This document shows positions 1 to 7,211 of a stretch of DNA of 64,000 nucleotides, in pieces (position 1 is the first letter of the stretch; each line of letters starts with the position of its first letter). The notes below the pieces were generated by a model, which did no database searches, was not told the origin of the DNA, and worked only from the letters and a program-made list of their open reading frames with translations. The DNA is from Actinomadura harenae (GTDB lineage: Bacteria; Actinomycetota; Actinomycetes; Streptosporangiales; Streptosporangiaceae): positions 49,675-113,674 of the forward strand of contig NZ_RFFG01000020.1 in assembly GCF_003696215.1 (NCBI RefSeq), written 5' to 3'. The position numbers and the translations under genes are program-made.

Positions 1-1
1 G

Positions 2-988
2 CTCCAGCCGGTGTCCCTGGCGGGCGGCCGGGTCGTCGTGGTCGAGGTCGTCGTGCCGCGCTCGGAGCTGACCCGCGGCGTCACCCGGTCCTGGCTGGTG
101 ATGGGCCTGGTCGCGGCCGTGCTGGTCGGCGGCGCGGTGCTGGCGGCCGACCGGCACGGCGCGCGCGTGATCCGCGCGACCCGGCGGCTCTCGGACGCCG
201 CGGCCGCGTTCGGCGACGGCGACCTCGGCGCCCGCGTCGCCCCGGACGGCCCGCCCGAGGTCGCCGAGGCCGGGCTCGCGTTCAACGCGATGGCCGACCA
301 CGTCGTCCAGCTCCTGGCGGCCGAACGCGAGATGGCCGCGGACCTGTCGCACCGGCTCCGCACCCCGCTCGCCGCGCTGCGGCTGAACGCCGAGGCCCTC
401 GGCGACGGGCCGGTCGCCGACCAGACCCGCGAGGCCGTGGACCGGCTCGAACGCGAGGTCGACCAGATCATCCGGACCGTCCGGCGGCCGACCGCGCGGG
501 GCAGCTGCGACGCCGCGAAGGTGCTGCGCGACCGGGTCCGGTTCTGGTCCGTCCTCGCCGAGGACGAGGGCCGGTCGTGCGAGCTGATCGGCGCGGACCG
601 CCCGGCGCCGCTGCCGCTGCCCGGCAGCGAACTCGCCGCCGCCGTCGACTCCCTGCTCGGCAACGTCTTCAAGCACACCGCCGAGGGCGCCGGGTTCGCG
701 GTCACCCTGCACCAGGGACGCGGCGTCACCGGCATCCTCGTCGCGGACGCCGGGACCGGCATCGCCGACCCCGAGGCGGCCCTGCAACGCGGCCGCAGCG
801 GCGGCGGCTCGACCGGGCTCGGCCTGGACATCGCCCGCCGCGCCGCCGAGTCCACGGGCGGCCACCTGCGCATCCACCGGTCCGCCCTCGGCGGGGCCCA
901 GATCCAGATGTGGTTCCGGACCCGCTGGCTCCCGCCGCAGCGCCGCTCCCGCCGCCTCGTCCGGCGGCGGCACACGCGGTCCGACTAG
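2..988 (+). CDS. Sensor histidine kinase (5' end outside window)
   Basis: Membrane sensor kinase of a two-component system, cut at its N-terminus by the window edge; the frame stays open to base 2, so the GTG at 11 is not assumed to be the start. Visible in order: the end of an extracytoplasmic sensor region, one transmembrane helix (about residues 30-50), a HAMP linker, a dimerisation/phosphoacceptor helix with H-box ADLSHRLRTPLAAL (His at about residue 117, codon 350-352), and an ATPase domain with NVFKHT (N box), DAGTGIAD (G1) and GSTGLGLDIARR (G2). All catalytic boxes look intact. A response regulator is expected just upstream, outside the window. Its stop overlaps the convergent VOC gene stop within one CTAG (985-988). 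The ligand cannot be told. Confidence 0.9.
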   Translation, partial: LQPVSLAGGRVVVVEVVVPRSELTRGVTRSWLVMGLVAAVLVGGAVLAADRHGARVIRATRRLSDAAAAFGDGDLGARVAPDGPPEVAEAGLAFNAMADHVVQLLAAEREMAADLSHRLRTPLAALRLNAEALGDGPVADQTREAVDRLEREVDQIIRTVRRPTARGSCDAAKVLRDRVRFWSVLAEDEGRSCELIGADRPAPLPLPGSELAAAVDSLLGNVFKHTAEGAGFAVTLHQGRGVTGILVADAGTGIADPEAALQRGRSGGGSTGLGLDIARRAAESTGGHLRIHRSALGGAQIQMWFRTRWLPPQRRSRRLVRRRHTRSD

Positions 989-1356
989 ACCTGGGTGACG
1001 GACAGGCCGTTGCCGTCCTGGTCGCGGAAGGCGAACATCGGTGGCGCGCCCTCCCAGACCAGGACGTCGTCGGCGTCCACGCCCCTGCCCACCAGCTCGT
1101 CACGCAGCGCCCGCGCGTCCGCGGTCGCGAGCCGGATCTCCGTGCGCCGCCCGGCGGGCGACTGCTCGCTCGCCGGGACCAGCGCGATCGTCGTCGCCGC
1201 CCCGGCCGGGGCGACCTCGATCCAGCGCCCGCCGAACCGTCCCAGCGGCACGTCCCGCCGCACCTCCATGCCGAGGACGCCGACGTAGAAGTCGACGGCC
1301 TTGTCCTGGTCACTGACCGGGACGCCCGCCGCCCAGATTCCGGTGATACCGCTCAT
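985..1356 (-). CDS. VOC (glyoxalase/bleomycin-resistance fold) protein
   Basis: Protein of 123 residues with the paired beta-alpha-beta-beta-beta modules of the vicinal-oxygen-chelate superfamily. The N-terminal module contains VSDQDKAVDFYVGVLGMEV and the C-terminal one ends FRDQDGNGLSVTQV, the usual DPDGN-type turn. The ATG at 1354-1356 is chosen because GGGAGG lies just upstream on the minus strand; a longer frame to 1407 exists but has no such site. Family members act as dioxygenases, glyoxalases, isomerases or drug-binding proteins, and nothing here separates these. It stands alone, convergent with the sensor kinase and downstream of the HD gene. Confidence 0.8.
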   Translation of the reverse strand: MSGITGIWAAGVPVSDQDKAVDFYVGVLGMEVRRDVPLGRFGGRWIEVAPAGAATTIALVPASEQSPAGRRTEIRLATADARALRDELVGRGVDADDVLVWEGAPPMFAFRDQDGNGLSVTQV

Positions 1357-1432
1357 ATGGACCTCCCTGCTCCGATTAGCGCAAGGACAGACCCCGGGAC
1401 ATCCCAAAACTCATCGGACGGCGCCCTGCCCC

Positions 1433-2008
1433 TCAGATGATCGCGAAGCCGTACTCTCCGGCCAACACGTCCAGCCGGGGATCCCCGAACCGCTCCCGCA
1501 TCGCCTTGAACGCCAGCGCCTTGTCCTCGCCGAACCGCCCGACCTTCACCGTGTAGGTCGCCGCCGACACGAACACCGGGGGCGTCGACTTGCTGTGGAA
1601 CTTGTCCGCGTACATGACGACCGCCTCCTCGTCTGTCTCCGCGAGGAAGTCGGCCTCCGGCAGCGGCAACCCCTGCTCCCGCACGTCCGCGCAGGTCAGG
1701 CCGACCCCGGTGTGATGCGAGCAGAACCGGCACAACGCCTCCGGCAGGCCCTCCTCGCGCAACAGCTCCTCACCGAGCACCCCGTGCCGGATGTAGTCGG
1801 CGGAGTCGAGCCGCCCGTCCGGCCCGTAGAGCCGGTACACGCCGATGTCATGCAGCAGCGCCCCCGCCCGCACCAGCGGACTGTCACTGAACTGCCCGGC
1901 GATCCGAGCCACGATCTCGCAGTGCGTGAACACCAGCTCGAACGCCTCGGCCGAGGGAGCGTGCTTCTCGTGCAGCCCCCGAATCTCCCCATCAGACGGA
2001 ACCCGCAT
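1433..2008 (-). CDS. HD-domain phosphohydrolase-like protein
   Basis: Protein of 191 residues with the metal-binding HD signature: an upstream His (VFTHCEIVARIA), the HD doublet in GALLHDIGVYRLYG, a later SHHTGVGL, and an Asp in MYADKFHSK. HD proteins hydrolyse phosphate esters, including nucleotides; no fused signalling domain is present, so a free-standing metabolite or nucleotide phosphohydrolase is likely. A TAGGAT -10 box ends six bases before the ATG with no Shine-Dalgarno sequence, so the mRNA looks leaderless. The start is supported by that box. Substrate unknown. Confidence 0.75.
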   Translation of the reverse strand: MRVPSDGEIRGLHEKHAPSAEAFELVFTHCEIVARIAGQFSDSPLVRAGALLHDIGVYRLYGPDGRLDSADYIRHGVLGEELLREEGLPEALCRFCSHHTGVGLTCADVREQGLPLPEADFLAETDEEAVVMYADKFHSKSTPPVFVSAATYTVKVGRFGEDKALAFKAMRERFGDPRLDVLAGEYGFAII

Positions 2009-2014
2009 CCCGAA

Positions 2015-2020
2015 ATCCTA
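2015..2020 (-). promoter_or_regulatory. -10 box of a leaderless promoter for the HD gene
   Basis: TAGGAT on the minus strand with a 6-base spacer to the ATG at 2008. This places the transcription start at or next to the start codon, and no ribosome-binding site lies between. Confidence 0.45.
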
Positions 2021-2266
2021 AGCGCCCCCACCCGCCACCCGTCCGCCGCCGCGGGAGTCCTGACGTTCTTTCGCAGCTCAGAGCCGGTGGGATAACGGGG
2101 GCTCAGGCTGGGCCTAAGGGAGGGTTAAGGGAGGCCTGGCGAGGGGGTTCGGGTGCTTAGTGTGGCGGGAGCCAGGGTCTGGCTCTGGCTCTGGTTGACA
2201 GGTGATCGGTCCGTACGGCCCGCGTGACCCCGCTCGGGGCCGTGCGGGCCGGTCGCGTTTCCGGGG

Positions 2267-2827
2267 TCAGCGGGGGAGGCCGACCAGGAGGGTGCGGAGG
2301 GCGTCGGCGGTGCCGGTGGCCGAGGTGGCGCCGGTGGCCAGGCGCCGGACGGCGAGGCCGTAGAGCAGGGAGACGACCGCGGGGGCGTGGCGGTCGGCGT
2401 CCTTGATGCCGAGCGCGGTGAGGATCGCGGCGGCGAGCCGGTCGTAGGCGGCGACCGAGCGGGCCGAGGTGGCGCGCACCTCGGGGTCGCGGGCGGCGTG
2501 CAGGTGCAGCTCGAGGTTGGCGATCTGGTGGTGGTCGGCGGCGAAGCCGGCCATGGCCTTCTCGACCTCGTCGGCGGCGCGGTCGGGGTCGAGTCCCGCG
2601 TCGCGGAGCTGCTCGACGTGCGCGGTGATCCGGGTGATCTCGTCGTCGACGAACGCGGCGAGGGCCTCGCGCAGCAGGTCGGACTGGCTCGGGAAGTGGT
2701 AGGTCAGCGAGCCGAGGGAGACCCCGGCGGCGCGCGCGACGGCGCGGTTGGTGACGGCGCCGACGCCCTGGTCGGCGATGAGGTCCAGGGTCGCCTGGAG
2801 CATGCGGTCACGCGGGGTGGTGCTCAT
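2267..2827 (-). CDS. TetR-family transcriptional regulator
   Basis: Regulator of 186 residues. The N-terminal helix-turn-helix domain (about residues 8-55) reads TLDLIADQGVGAVTNRAVAR then AGVSLGSLTYHFPSQSDLL, typical of TetR. The remainder is an all-helical ligand-binding domain. The ATG at 2827 directly precedes the canonical TetR N-terminus. It is divergent from an amidase gene (80 bases between starts) with a perfect 20-bp palindrome in the gap, so it most likely represses the amidase gene and itself. Ligand unknown, plausibly the amidase substrate or product. Confidence 0.88.
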   Translation of the reverse strand: MSTTPRDRMLQATLDLIADQGVGAVTNRAVARAAGVSLGSLTYHFPSQSDLLREALAAFVDDEITRITAHVEQLRDAGLDPDRAADEVEKAMAGFAADHHQIANLELHLHAARDPEVRATSARSVAAYDRLAAAILTALGIKDADRHAPAVVSLLYGLAVRRLATGATSATGTADALRTLLVGLPR

Positions 2828-2865
2828 ATCGGGTCCAGTCTTCCCCATCCCGACGCCGGGAGCTA

Positions 2866-2885
2866 TCGTTCGTTCGAACGAACGA
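2866..2885. promoter_or_regulatory. Perfect 20-bp palindrome, operator for the TetR/amidase pair
   Basis: Every base of 2866-2885 pairs with its mirror position; the core is CGTTCGTTCGAACGAACG. It sits 38 bases from the TetR ATG and 21 bases before the amidase ATG, where it would overlap both divergent promoters. TetR dimers bind palindromes of this size. Confidence 0.75.
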
Positions 2886-2906
2886 CAACTGGAGAGAGGT
2901 GCCCGG

Positions 2907-4316
2907 ATGGACGACTTCCTCGGCCTGGCCGAGCAGGCGGCGCTGCTGGCGGGCGGCGCGGTCTCGTCGCGGGAACTCGTGGAGCGGACCCTCGCCCGGA
3001 TCGACGCGCTGGAGTCGCTGCGGGCGTTCCGGGTCGTCCGGCACGAGGCGGCCCTGGCGGAGGCGGACGAGGCGGACCGGCGGCTCGCGGACGGGGAGCG
3101 GCTGCCGCTGCTCGGCGTCCCGGTCGCGATCAAGGACGACACCGACCTCCAGGGCGAGACCACGCCGTTCGCGGTGATCGGCGACCACCGGCCGGCCACC
3201 GAGGACGCCGAGGTCGTCCGGAAGCTGCGCGCGGCGGGAGCGGTGATCGTCGGCAAGACCACGACCTGCGAGATCGGGCTGTGGCCGTTCAGCGAGTCGC
3301 CCGGGTTCGGCTGGGCGCGCAACCCGTGGAACCCGGAGCGGACGCCGGGCGGGTCGTCCGGGGGGAGCGCGGCGGCGGTCGCGGCGGGCATGGTCGCGGC
3401 GGCGGTCGGCTCGGACGGCGCGGGCTCGATCCGCATCCCCGCGGCCTGGTCGCACCTGGTCGGGATCAAGCCGCAGCGCGGACGCGTGTCGGGCTTCCCG
3501 AACCGCGACCCGTTCAACGGGATCACGGTCTGGGGCCCGCTCGCCCGGACGGTCGGGGACGCGGCGCTCATGCTGGACGTCCTGACCGGCAGCCACCCCG
3601 AGGACGCCTACCGGCTCGACCGTCCCGTCACCCCGTTCGCCGAGGCCGCCCGGCGCGAGCCGGGGCGCCTGCGCGTCGCCGTCTCGTTCCGGACCGCGTT
3701 CGGCGTGCCGGGCAGGCTCGACCCGGAGATCCGGCTCGCGGTGGAGCGGCTCGCGCGGCGGCTCACGGCGCTCGGCCACAAGGTGTTCCCCGCCGACCCG
3801 GACTACGGGCCGATCTTCATGGGCCTGGTGCCGCGCGGCACGACCGGCGTCGCGGACTGGCTGGACGCCATGCCGAACCCGCGCCCCGAGCCGCGCACCG
3901 AGGTGGAGGCGAGGATCGGCCGGATCGCGGGCCGCCGCCTGCTGCCGCTCGCCCGCCGCCTCGACCCGTACTTCCGGCACCGGGTCGGGCGGATCTTCCA
4001 GACCGCCGACGTCGTCCTCACGCCGACCACGGCGCAGCTGCCGCTGCGGGTCGGCGCGTTCGAGGGGGCGGGGTACCAGCGGACGCAGTCGGGCGTCGCC
4101 GCCGCCTGCCCCTACGCCTGGACCTGGAACGTCCTCGGCTGGCCGGGCGTGAACGTCCCGGCCGGGTTCAGCCGGGACGGCCTGCCGATCGGCGCGCAGC
4201 TGCTCGGCCACGACTCCGACGAGGCGACGCTGATCTCGCTCGCCGCGCAGCTGGAGGCCGTGGAGAACTGGGCCGACCGGCGTCCCGCCGAGGCCGTCGG
4301 CGGCCCGCGTCAGTAG
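2907..4316 (+). CDS. Amidase (amidase-signature family)
   Basis: Protein of 469 residues that hydrolyses carboxamides with a Ser-cisSer-Lys triad. The Lys is in VPVAIKDDTDL (about residue 76), the cis-Ser in GGSSGGSAAAVAAG, and the nucleophile in GSDGAGSIRIPA. Length fits the family. The ATG at 2907 is preceded by GGAGAGAGG at 2891-2899; longer in-frame starts upstream would overlap the palindrome and lack this site. Single gene under the divergent TetR. The substrate (aryl or aliphatic amide, or a lactam) cannot be read from sequence; no GatB neighbour is present, so a tRNA amidotransferase role is unlikely. Confidence 0.88.
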   Translation: MDDFLGLAEQAALLAGGAVSSRELVERTLARIDALESLRAFRVVRHEAALAEADEADRRLADGERLPLLGVPVAIKDDTDLQGETTPFAVIGDHRPATEDAEVVRKLRAAGAVIVGKTTTCEIGLWPFSESPGFGWARNPWNPERTPGGSSGGSAAAVAAGMVAAAVGSDGAGSIRIPAAWSHLVGIKPQRGRVSGFPNRDPFNGITVWGPLARTVGDAALMLDVLTGSHPEDAYRLDRPVTPFAEAARREPGRLRVAVSFRTAFGVPGRLDPEIRLAVERLARRLTALGHKVFPADPDYGPIFMGLVPRGTTGVADWLDAMPNPRPEPRTEVEARIGRIAGRRLLPLARRLDPYFRHRVGRIFQTADVVLTPTTAQLPLRVGAFEGAGYQRTQSGVAAACPYAWTWNVLGWPGVNVPAGFSRDGLPIGAQLLGHDSDEATLISLAAQLEAVENWADRRPAEAVGGPRQ

Positions 4317-4368
4317 CCCGCGTCAGTTGCCCGCGTCAGTTGCCCGCGGCGGTGGCCCGCGTCAGTAG
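4304..4368. repeat. Five 13-bp tandem repeats across a convergent gene junction
   Basis: Units start at 4304, 4317, 4330, 4343 and 4356; the consensus is CCCGCGTCAGT(A/T)G, and the fourth copy is the most diverged (CCCGCGGCGGTGG). Unit 1 encodes the last amidase codons and its TAG stop. Unit 5 read on the other strand supplies the SDR stop TGA and its last Tyr codon. Confidence 0.9.
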
Positions 4369-5123
4369 CCCGAGCCGGTGACCAGGCCGCCGTCCACGAG
4401 CACCTCGCTGCCCGTGCAGTAGGACGCGTCGTCCGAGGCGAGGTAGGCCACCAGCCCGGACACCTCGCGCGAGTTCCCCAGCCGGCCGAGCGGCAGGCCC
4501 CCGATCAGGGCCTCCGCGCGGTCGGCCGTCGCGTCGATGACGTCCTGCTGCATCGACATCCCGGTGACGATCCCTCCGGGATGGATGGAGTTGACCCGGA
4601 TGCCGTACCTGCCGAGTTCGCGCGCCGCCGACTTCGTCAGCCCGCGCACACCGAACTTGGACGCGCTGTACGCCGACAGCCCGGCCGCGCCGATGAACCC
4701 CTCGGTGGACGACACGTTGATGATCGACCCGCCGCCGGAGTCGCGCATCGCGGCGGTGACGGCCTTGATGCCCTGCCACTGGCCGAGCACGTTCACCTCG
4801 ATGATCGCCCGCGCCTCGTCGAGCGTCATGTCCTCGATCGTCTTGTGCTTGAGGATGCCCGCGTTGTTGACCAGGACGTGCAGCCCGCCGTAGGTCTCCA
4901 CGGCCGTGCGCACGGCGTTCGCCCAGTCGTCGGGTCTCGTCACGTCCATCCGGACGAACCGGACGGCGTCCCCGAGGTCGGCGGCGAGCTTGGCCCCGGC
5001 CTCCTCCAGGAGGTCGCCGGCGACGACGCGCGCGCCCTCGGCGACGAACCGCCGGACGTGCGCCTTGCCCATGCCGCGCGCGCCGCCCGTGACGATCGCG
5101 ACCTTGCCGTCAAGACTTCCCAT
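4362..5123 (-). CDS. SDR-family NAD(P)-dependent oxidoreductase
   Basis: Classical short-chain dehydrogenase of 253 residues. Cofactor motif TGGARGMG near residue 12, NNAG at about 86-89, the catalytic Ser in INVSSTEG, and YSASK for Tyr and Lys. An acidic residue after the second strand (VVAGDLLEE) favours NAD(H). Overall it resembles hydroxysteroid or 3-alpha/20-beta-type dehydrogenases, but SDR specificity is hard to call. It is the last gene of a minus-strand operon and its ATG lies inside the end of the CoA-ligase gene (14-base overlap), which implies translational coupling. A role oxidising a hydroxyacyl or hydroxysteroid intermediate fits the context. Confidence 0.88.
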   Translation of the reverse strand: MGSLDGKVAIVTGGARGMGKAHVRRFVAEGARVVAGDLLEEAGAKLAADLGDAVRFVRMDVTRPDDWANAVRTAVETYGGLHVLVNNAGILKHKTIEDMTLDEARAIIEVNVLGQWQGIKAVTAAMRDSGGGSIINVSSTEGFIGAAGLSAYSASKFGVRGLTKSAARELGRYGIRVNSIHPGGIVTGMSMQQDVIDATADRAEALIGGLPLGRLGNSREVSGLVAYLASDDASYCTGSEVLVDGGLVTGSGY

Positions 5124-7203
5124 CGAGGGTCCTCCTCATCGCGGCGACCGCGCTCGCGGCGGCCTCCATGCTCCGGTAGACCGGGACGCCCGCCTCGCGC
5201 GCGACGGCCCGCACCTCGTCCTCGACGCCGGGCGGCGCGCACTCGGCGTTCCGGACGACCAGGGTGATCCGCGTGTCCGGGACGTCCGCCTGGAGCCGTC
5301 CGACCGCGCGCGTGTAGGCGACGAGCGGGTCGGCGCTGTTCCCGAAGGTGAAGAAGCTCTGCACGTTGACGTGCGCGACGACGTCGGAGAACGCGCGCCG
5401 CTCCAGGATGGCCGCCACGGCGTTCCGGACCAGGTCGGGGTCGCCGCGCGGCCCGACGGGGATCTCGAGCGGGTTCGCGAGCGAGCTGCCCGCGCCGAGT
5501 CCGAGCCCGCGCAGGGCCTCGACGGCGGCGTCCGGGAACTGCGGCAGGCCGAGGGACGCGCCGTCGAACACGTCGGCGGCCAGCACGCTCGCGCCGCCGC
5601 TCGGGCCGATCACGAGCACGCCGTCGCCGCGCACCTCACGGTGTCCGTGCAGGTCGAGGCCGTCGAGTGCGCCGATCAGGTCGTCCTGGGACCGGACGAT
5701 CGCGGTTCCGGTCTGGACGCCGAGCGCGGTCCAGATCCGGTCGTCGCCGATCATCCCGCCGGTGTGCGAGGCGGCGGCGGTCCGTCCCTGGGCGCTGCGT
5801 CCGCCGACGAGCGCGACGACCGGACGGCGCGCCGCGCGCAACGCGTCGAACAGGCCGCGTCCGTCGCGCGGGTCCTCCAGGTACAGGCCGATCGCGGACG
5901 TGCCGTCGTCGGCGTCGAGGTAGCGGAGCAGCTCGGCGGGGGTGACGTCGAGGCTGTTCCCGACGGTCGCGACCTTGGAGAACGCCAGGCCGCGCCGTTC
6001 GCCGACCTTGATGATCTCGCCCGCGAGGCCGCCGCTCTGCGACACGACCGCGATCCGTCCCGGCCGTCCCGGCTCGCCGCCGATGAACGTCTGCCCGCCC
6101 GCCGGGGAGTACACGCCCATGCAGTTCGGGCCGAGTAGCCGCACGCCCGCCTCACGCGCCGCCTCCGCGAGGTCGGTCTCGAGCTCGGGCTCGCCCATCT
6201 CGCGGAAGCCGCCGCTCATGACCTGCACGAACGGCACTCCGTGCCCGTTCTGAGAGCTCGCCTGCCGCACGACGTCGGCGCACTGCTTGGCGGGGACGGC
6301 GACCAGCGCGTAGTCGACGTCCGCCTCGGCGAGCGACGGGACGCACGGCACCCCGTCGATCTCCTCCGCCGACGGATGGACGGCGACGAGCCGCCCCTGG
6401 TACCCGACGGCCTTGTAGAAGGTGAGGAACATGTTCCCGAAGTTCGGCCGCTTCGTGGACGCCCCGACGACCGCGACGCCGCGCGGCGCGAACAGCCGGT
6501 CGAAGTCGGTGACCGGCGGCGGCGCGTCCACGGAGGGCGCGGGGAGGTCCAGGTCGTCGCGTCCGACGAGCCGCGCGTCCACGGCCACCGCTCCGGACGG
6601 CCCGCAGATCACCGGGTTCAGCTCGAACTCGGTGAACCCCTCGCCGAGCGCCGTGACCATGTCGCTCATCGCCAGCAGCACCGCGACCAGGGCGTCGCGG
6701 TCGACCGGCGGACGTCCCCGGAACCCGTCGAGCAGGGACGAACCGCGCAACTCCGTCGGCATCGCGTGCGCGTCGCCCTCGCCGATCGGGGCCAGCCGCA
6801 GGGACGTGTCGCGCAGCGCCTCGGTCCAGACGCCGCCGAGCCCGACCATCAGGACCGGCCCGAACGCCGGGTCGCGCACCGCGCCGACGATCATCTCGAC
6901 GCCCGGCTCCGCCTGCTCCTCGACCAGGAAGCCGTCCGGGACGATCCCCTTCGCGGTGAGCGCCTCGAGCATCCCGGCGGCGGCCTCGGCGGCGGACCCG
7001 GCGGAGCCGAGGCCCAGCCGGACGGCGCCCGCGTCGCTCTTGTGGAGCAGGCCGGGGCCGAACGCCTTGACGACCAGCGGCGGCGTCAGCTCCGCGGCGG
7101 CGGCCTCGAGCCCGTCCGGGGCGCTCGCGGTCGCGCCGCGCGGCACGCTCACCCCGAATCCGGAGATCCACGCCTTGACCTGGTGTTCGGGAACGTGGTT
7201 CAC
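5110..7203 (-). CDS. ADP-forming acyl-CoA synthetase (acetate-CoA ligase-like)
   Basis: Protein of 697 residues of the nucleotide-diphosphate-forming CoA ligase superfamily, which makes acyl-CoA from acid, ATP and CoA through a phosphohistidine. Domain order is ATP-grasp first (about 10-210, with VVKAFGPGLLHKSDAGAV and FELNPV), then a CoA-binding Rossmann domain (about 225-320, GVAVVGASTK), then succinyl-CoA-ligase-like domains (about 340-690). The expected active His lies in ASHTGGM. Many relatives carry ATP-grasp at the C-terminus instead. The GTG at 7203 is chosen because GAGGAGG precedes it by a few bases. It starts 8 bases after the AMP-forming synthetase gene ends, so one operon holds both ligase mechanisms. 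Substrate unknown. Confidence 0.88.
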   Translation of the reverse strand: MNHVPEHQVKAWISGFGVSVPRGATASAPDGLEAAAAELTPPLVVKAFGPGLLHKSDAGAVRLGLGSAGSAAEAAAGMLEALTAKGIVPDGFLVEEQAEPGVEMIVGAVRDPAFGPVLMVGLGGVWTEALRDTSLRLAPIGEGDAHAMPTELRGSSLLDGFRGRPPVDRDALVAVLLAMSDMVTALGEGFTEFELNPVICGPSGAVAVDARLVGRDDLDLPAPSVDAPPPVTDFDRLFAPRGVAVVGASTKRPNFGNMFLTFYKAVGYQGRLVAVHPSAEEIDGVPCVPSLAEADVDYALVAVPAKQCADVVRQASSQNGHGVPFVQVMSGGFREMGEPELETDLAEAAREAGVRLLGPNCMGVYSPAGGQTFIGGEPGRPGRIAVVSQSGGLAGEIIKVGERRGLAFSKVATVGNSLDVTPAELLRYLDADDGTSAIGLYLEDPRDGRGLFDALRAARRPVVALVGGRSAQGRTAAASHTGGMIGDDRIWTALGVQTGTAIVRSQDDLIGALDGLDLHGHREVRGDGVLVIGPSGGASVLAADVFDGASLGLPQFPDAAVEALRGLGLGAGSSLANPLEIPVGPRGDPDLVRNAVAAILERRAFSDVVAHVNVQSFFTFGNSADPLVAYTRAVGRLQADVPDTRITLVVRNAECAPPGVEDEVRAVAREAGVPVYRSMEAAASAVAAMRRTLDGKS

Positions 7204-7211
7204 GGTCCTCC

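Noticed and set aside
2009..2266. A small gene or mobile-element remnant in the gap between HD and TetR genes
   Set aside because: The only frame is a 60-residue Gly/Arg stretch; there are GGCTCT repeats and a TTGACA, but no transposase sequence, inverted ends or following gene.
4304..4368. CRISPR array
   Set aside because: Units of 13 bp abut without spacers; same for 30857-30933.
2387..4381. 664-residue frame on the plus strand over TetR and amidase
   Set aside because: Out of frame with both, low-complexity Gly/Arg sequence, and crosses the divergent promoter region.
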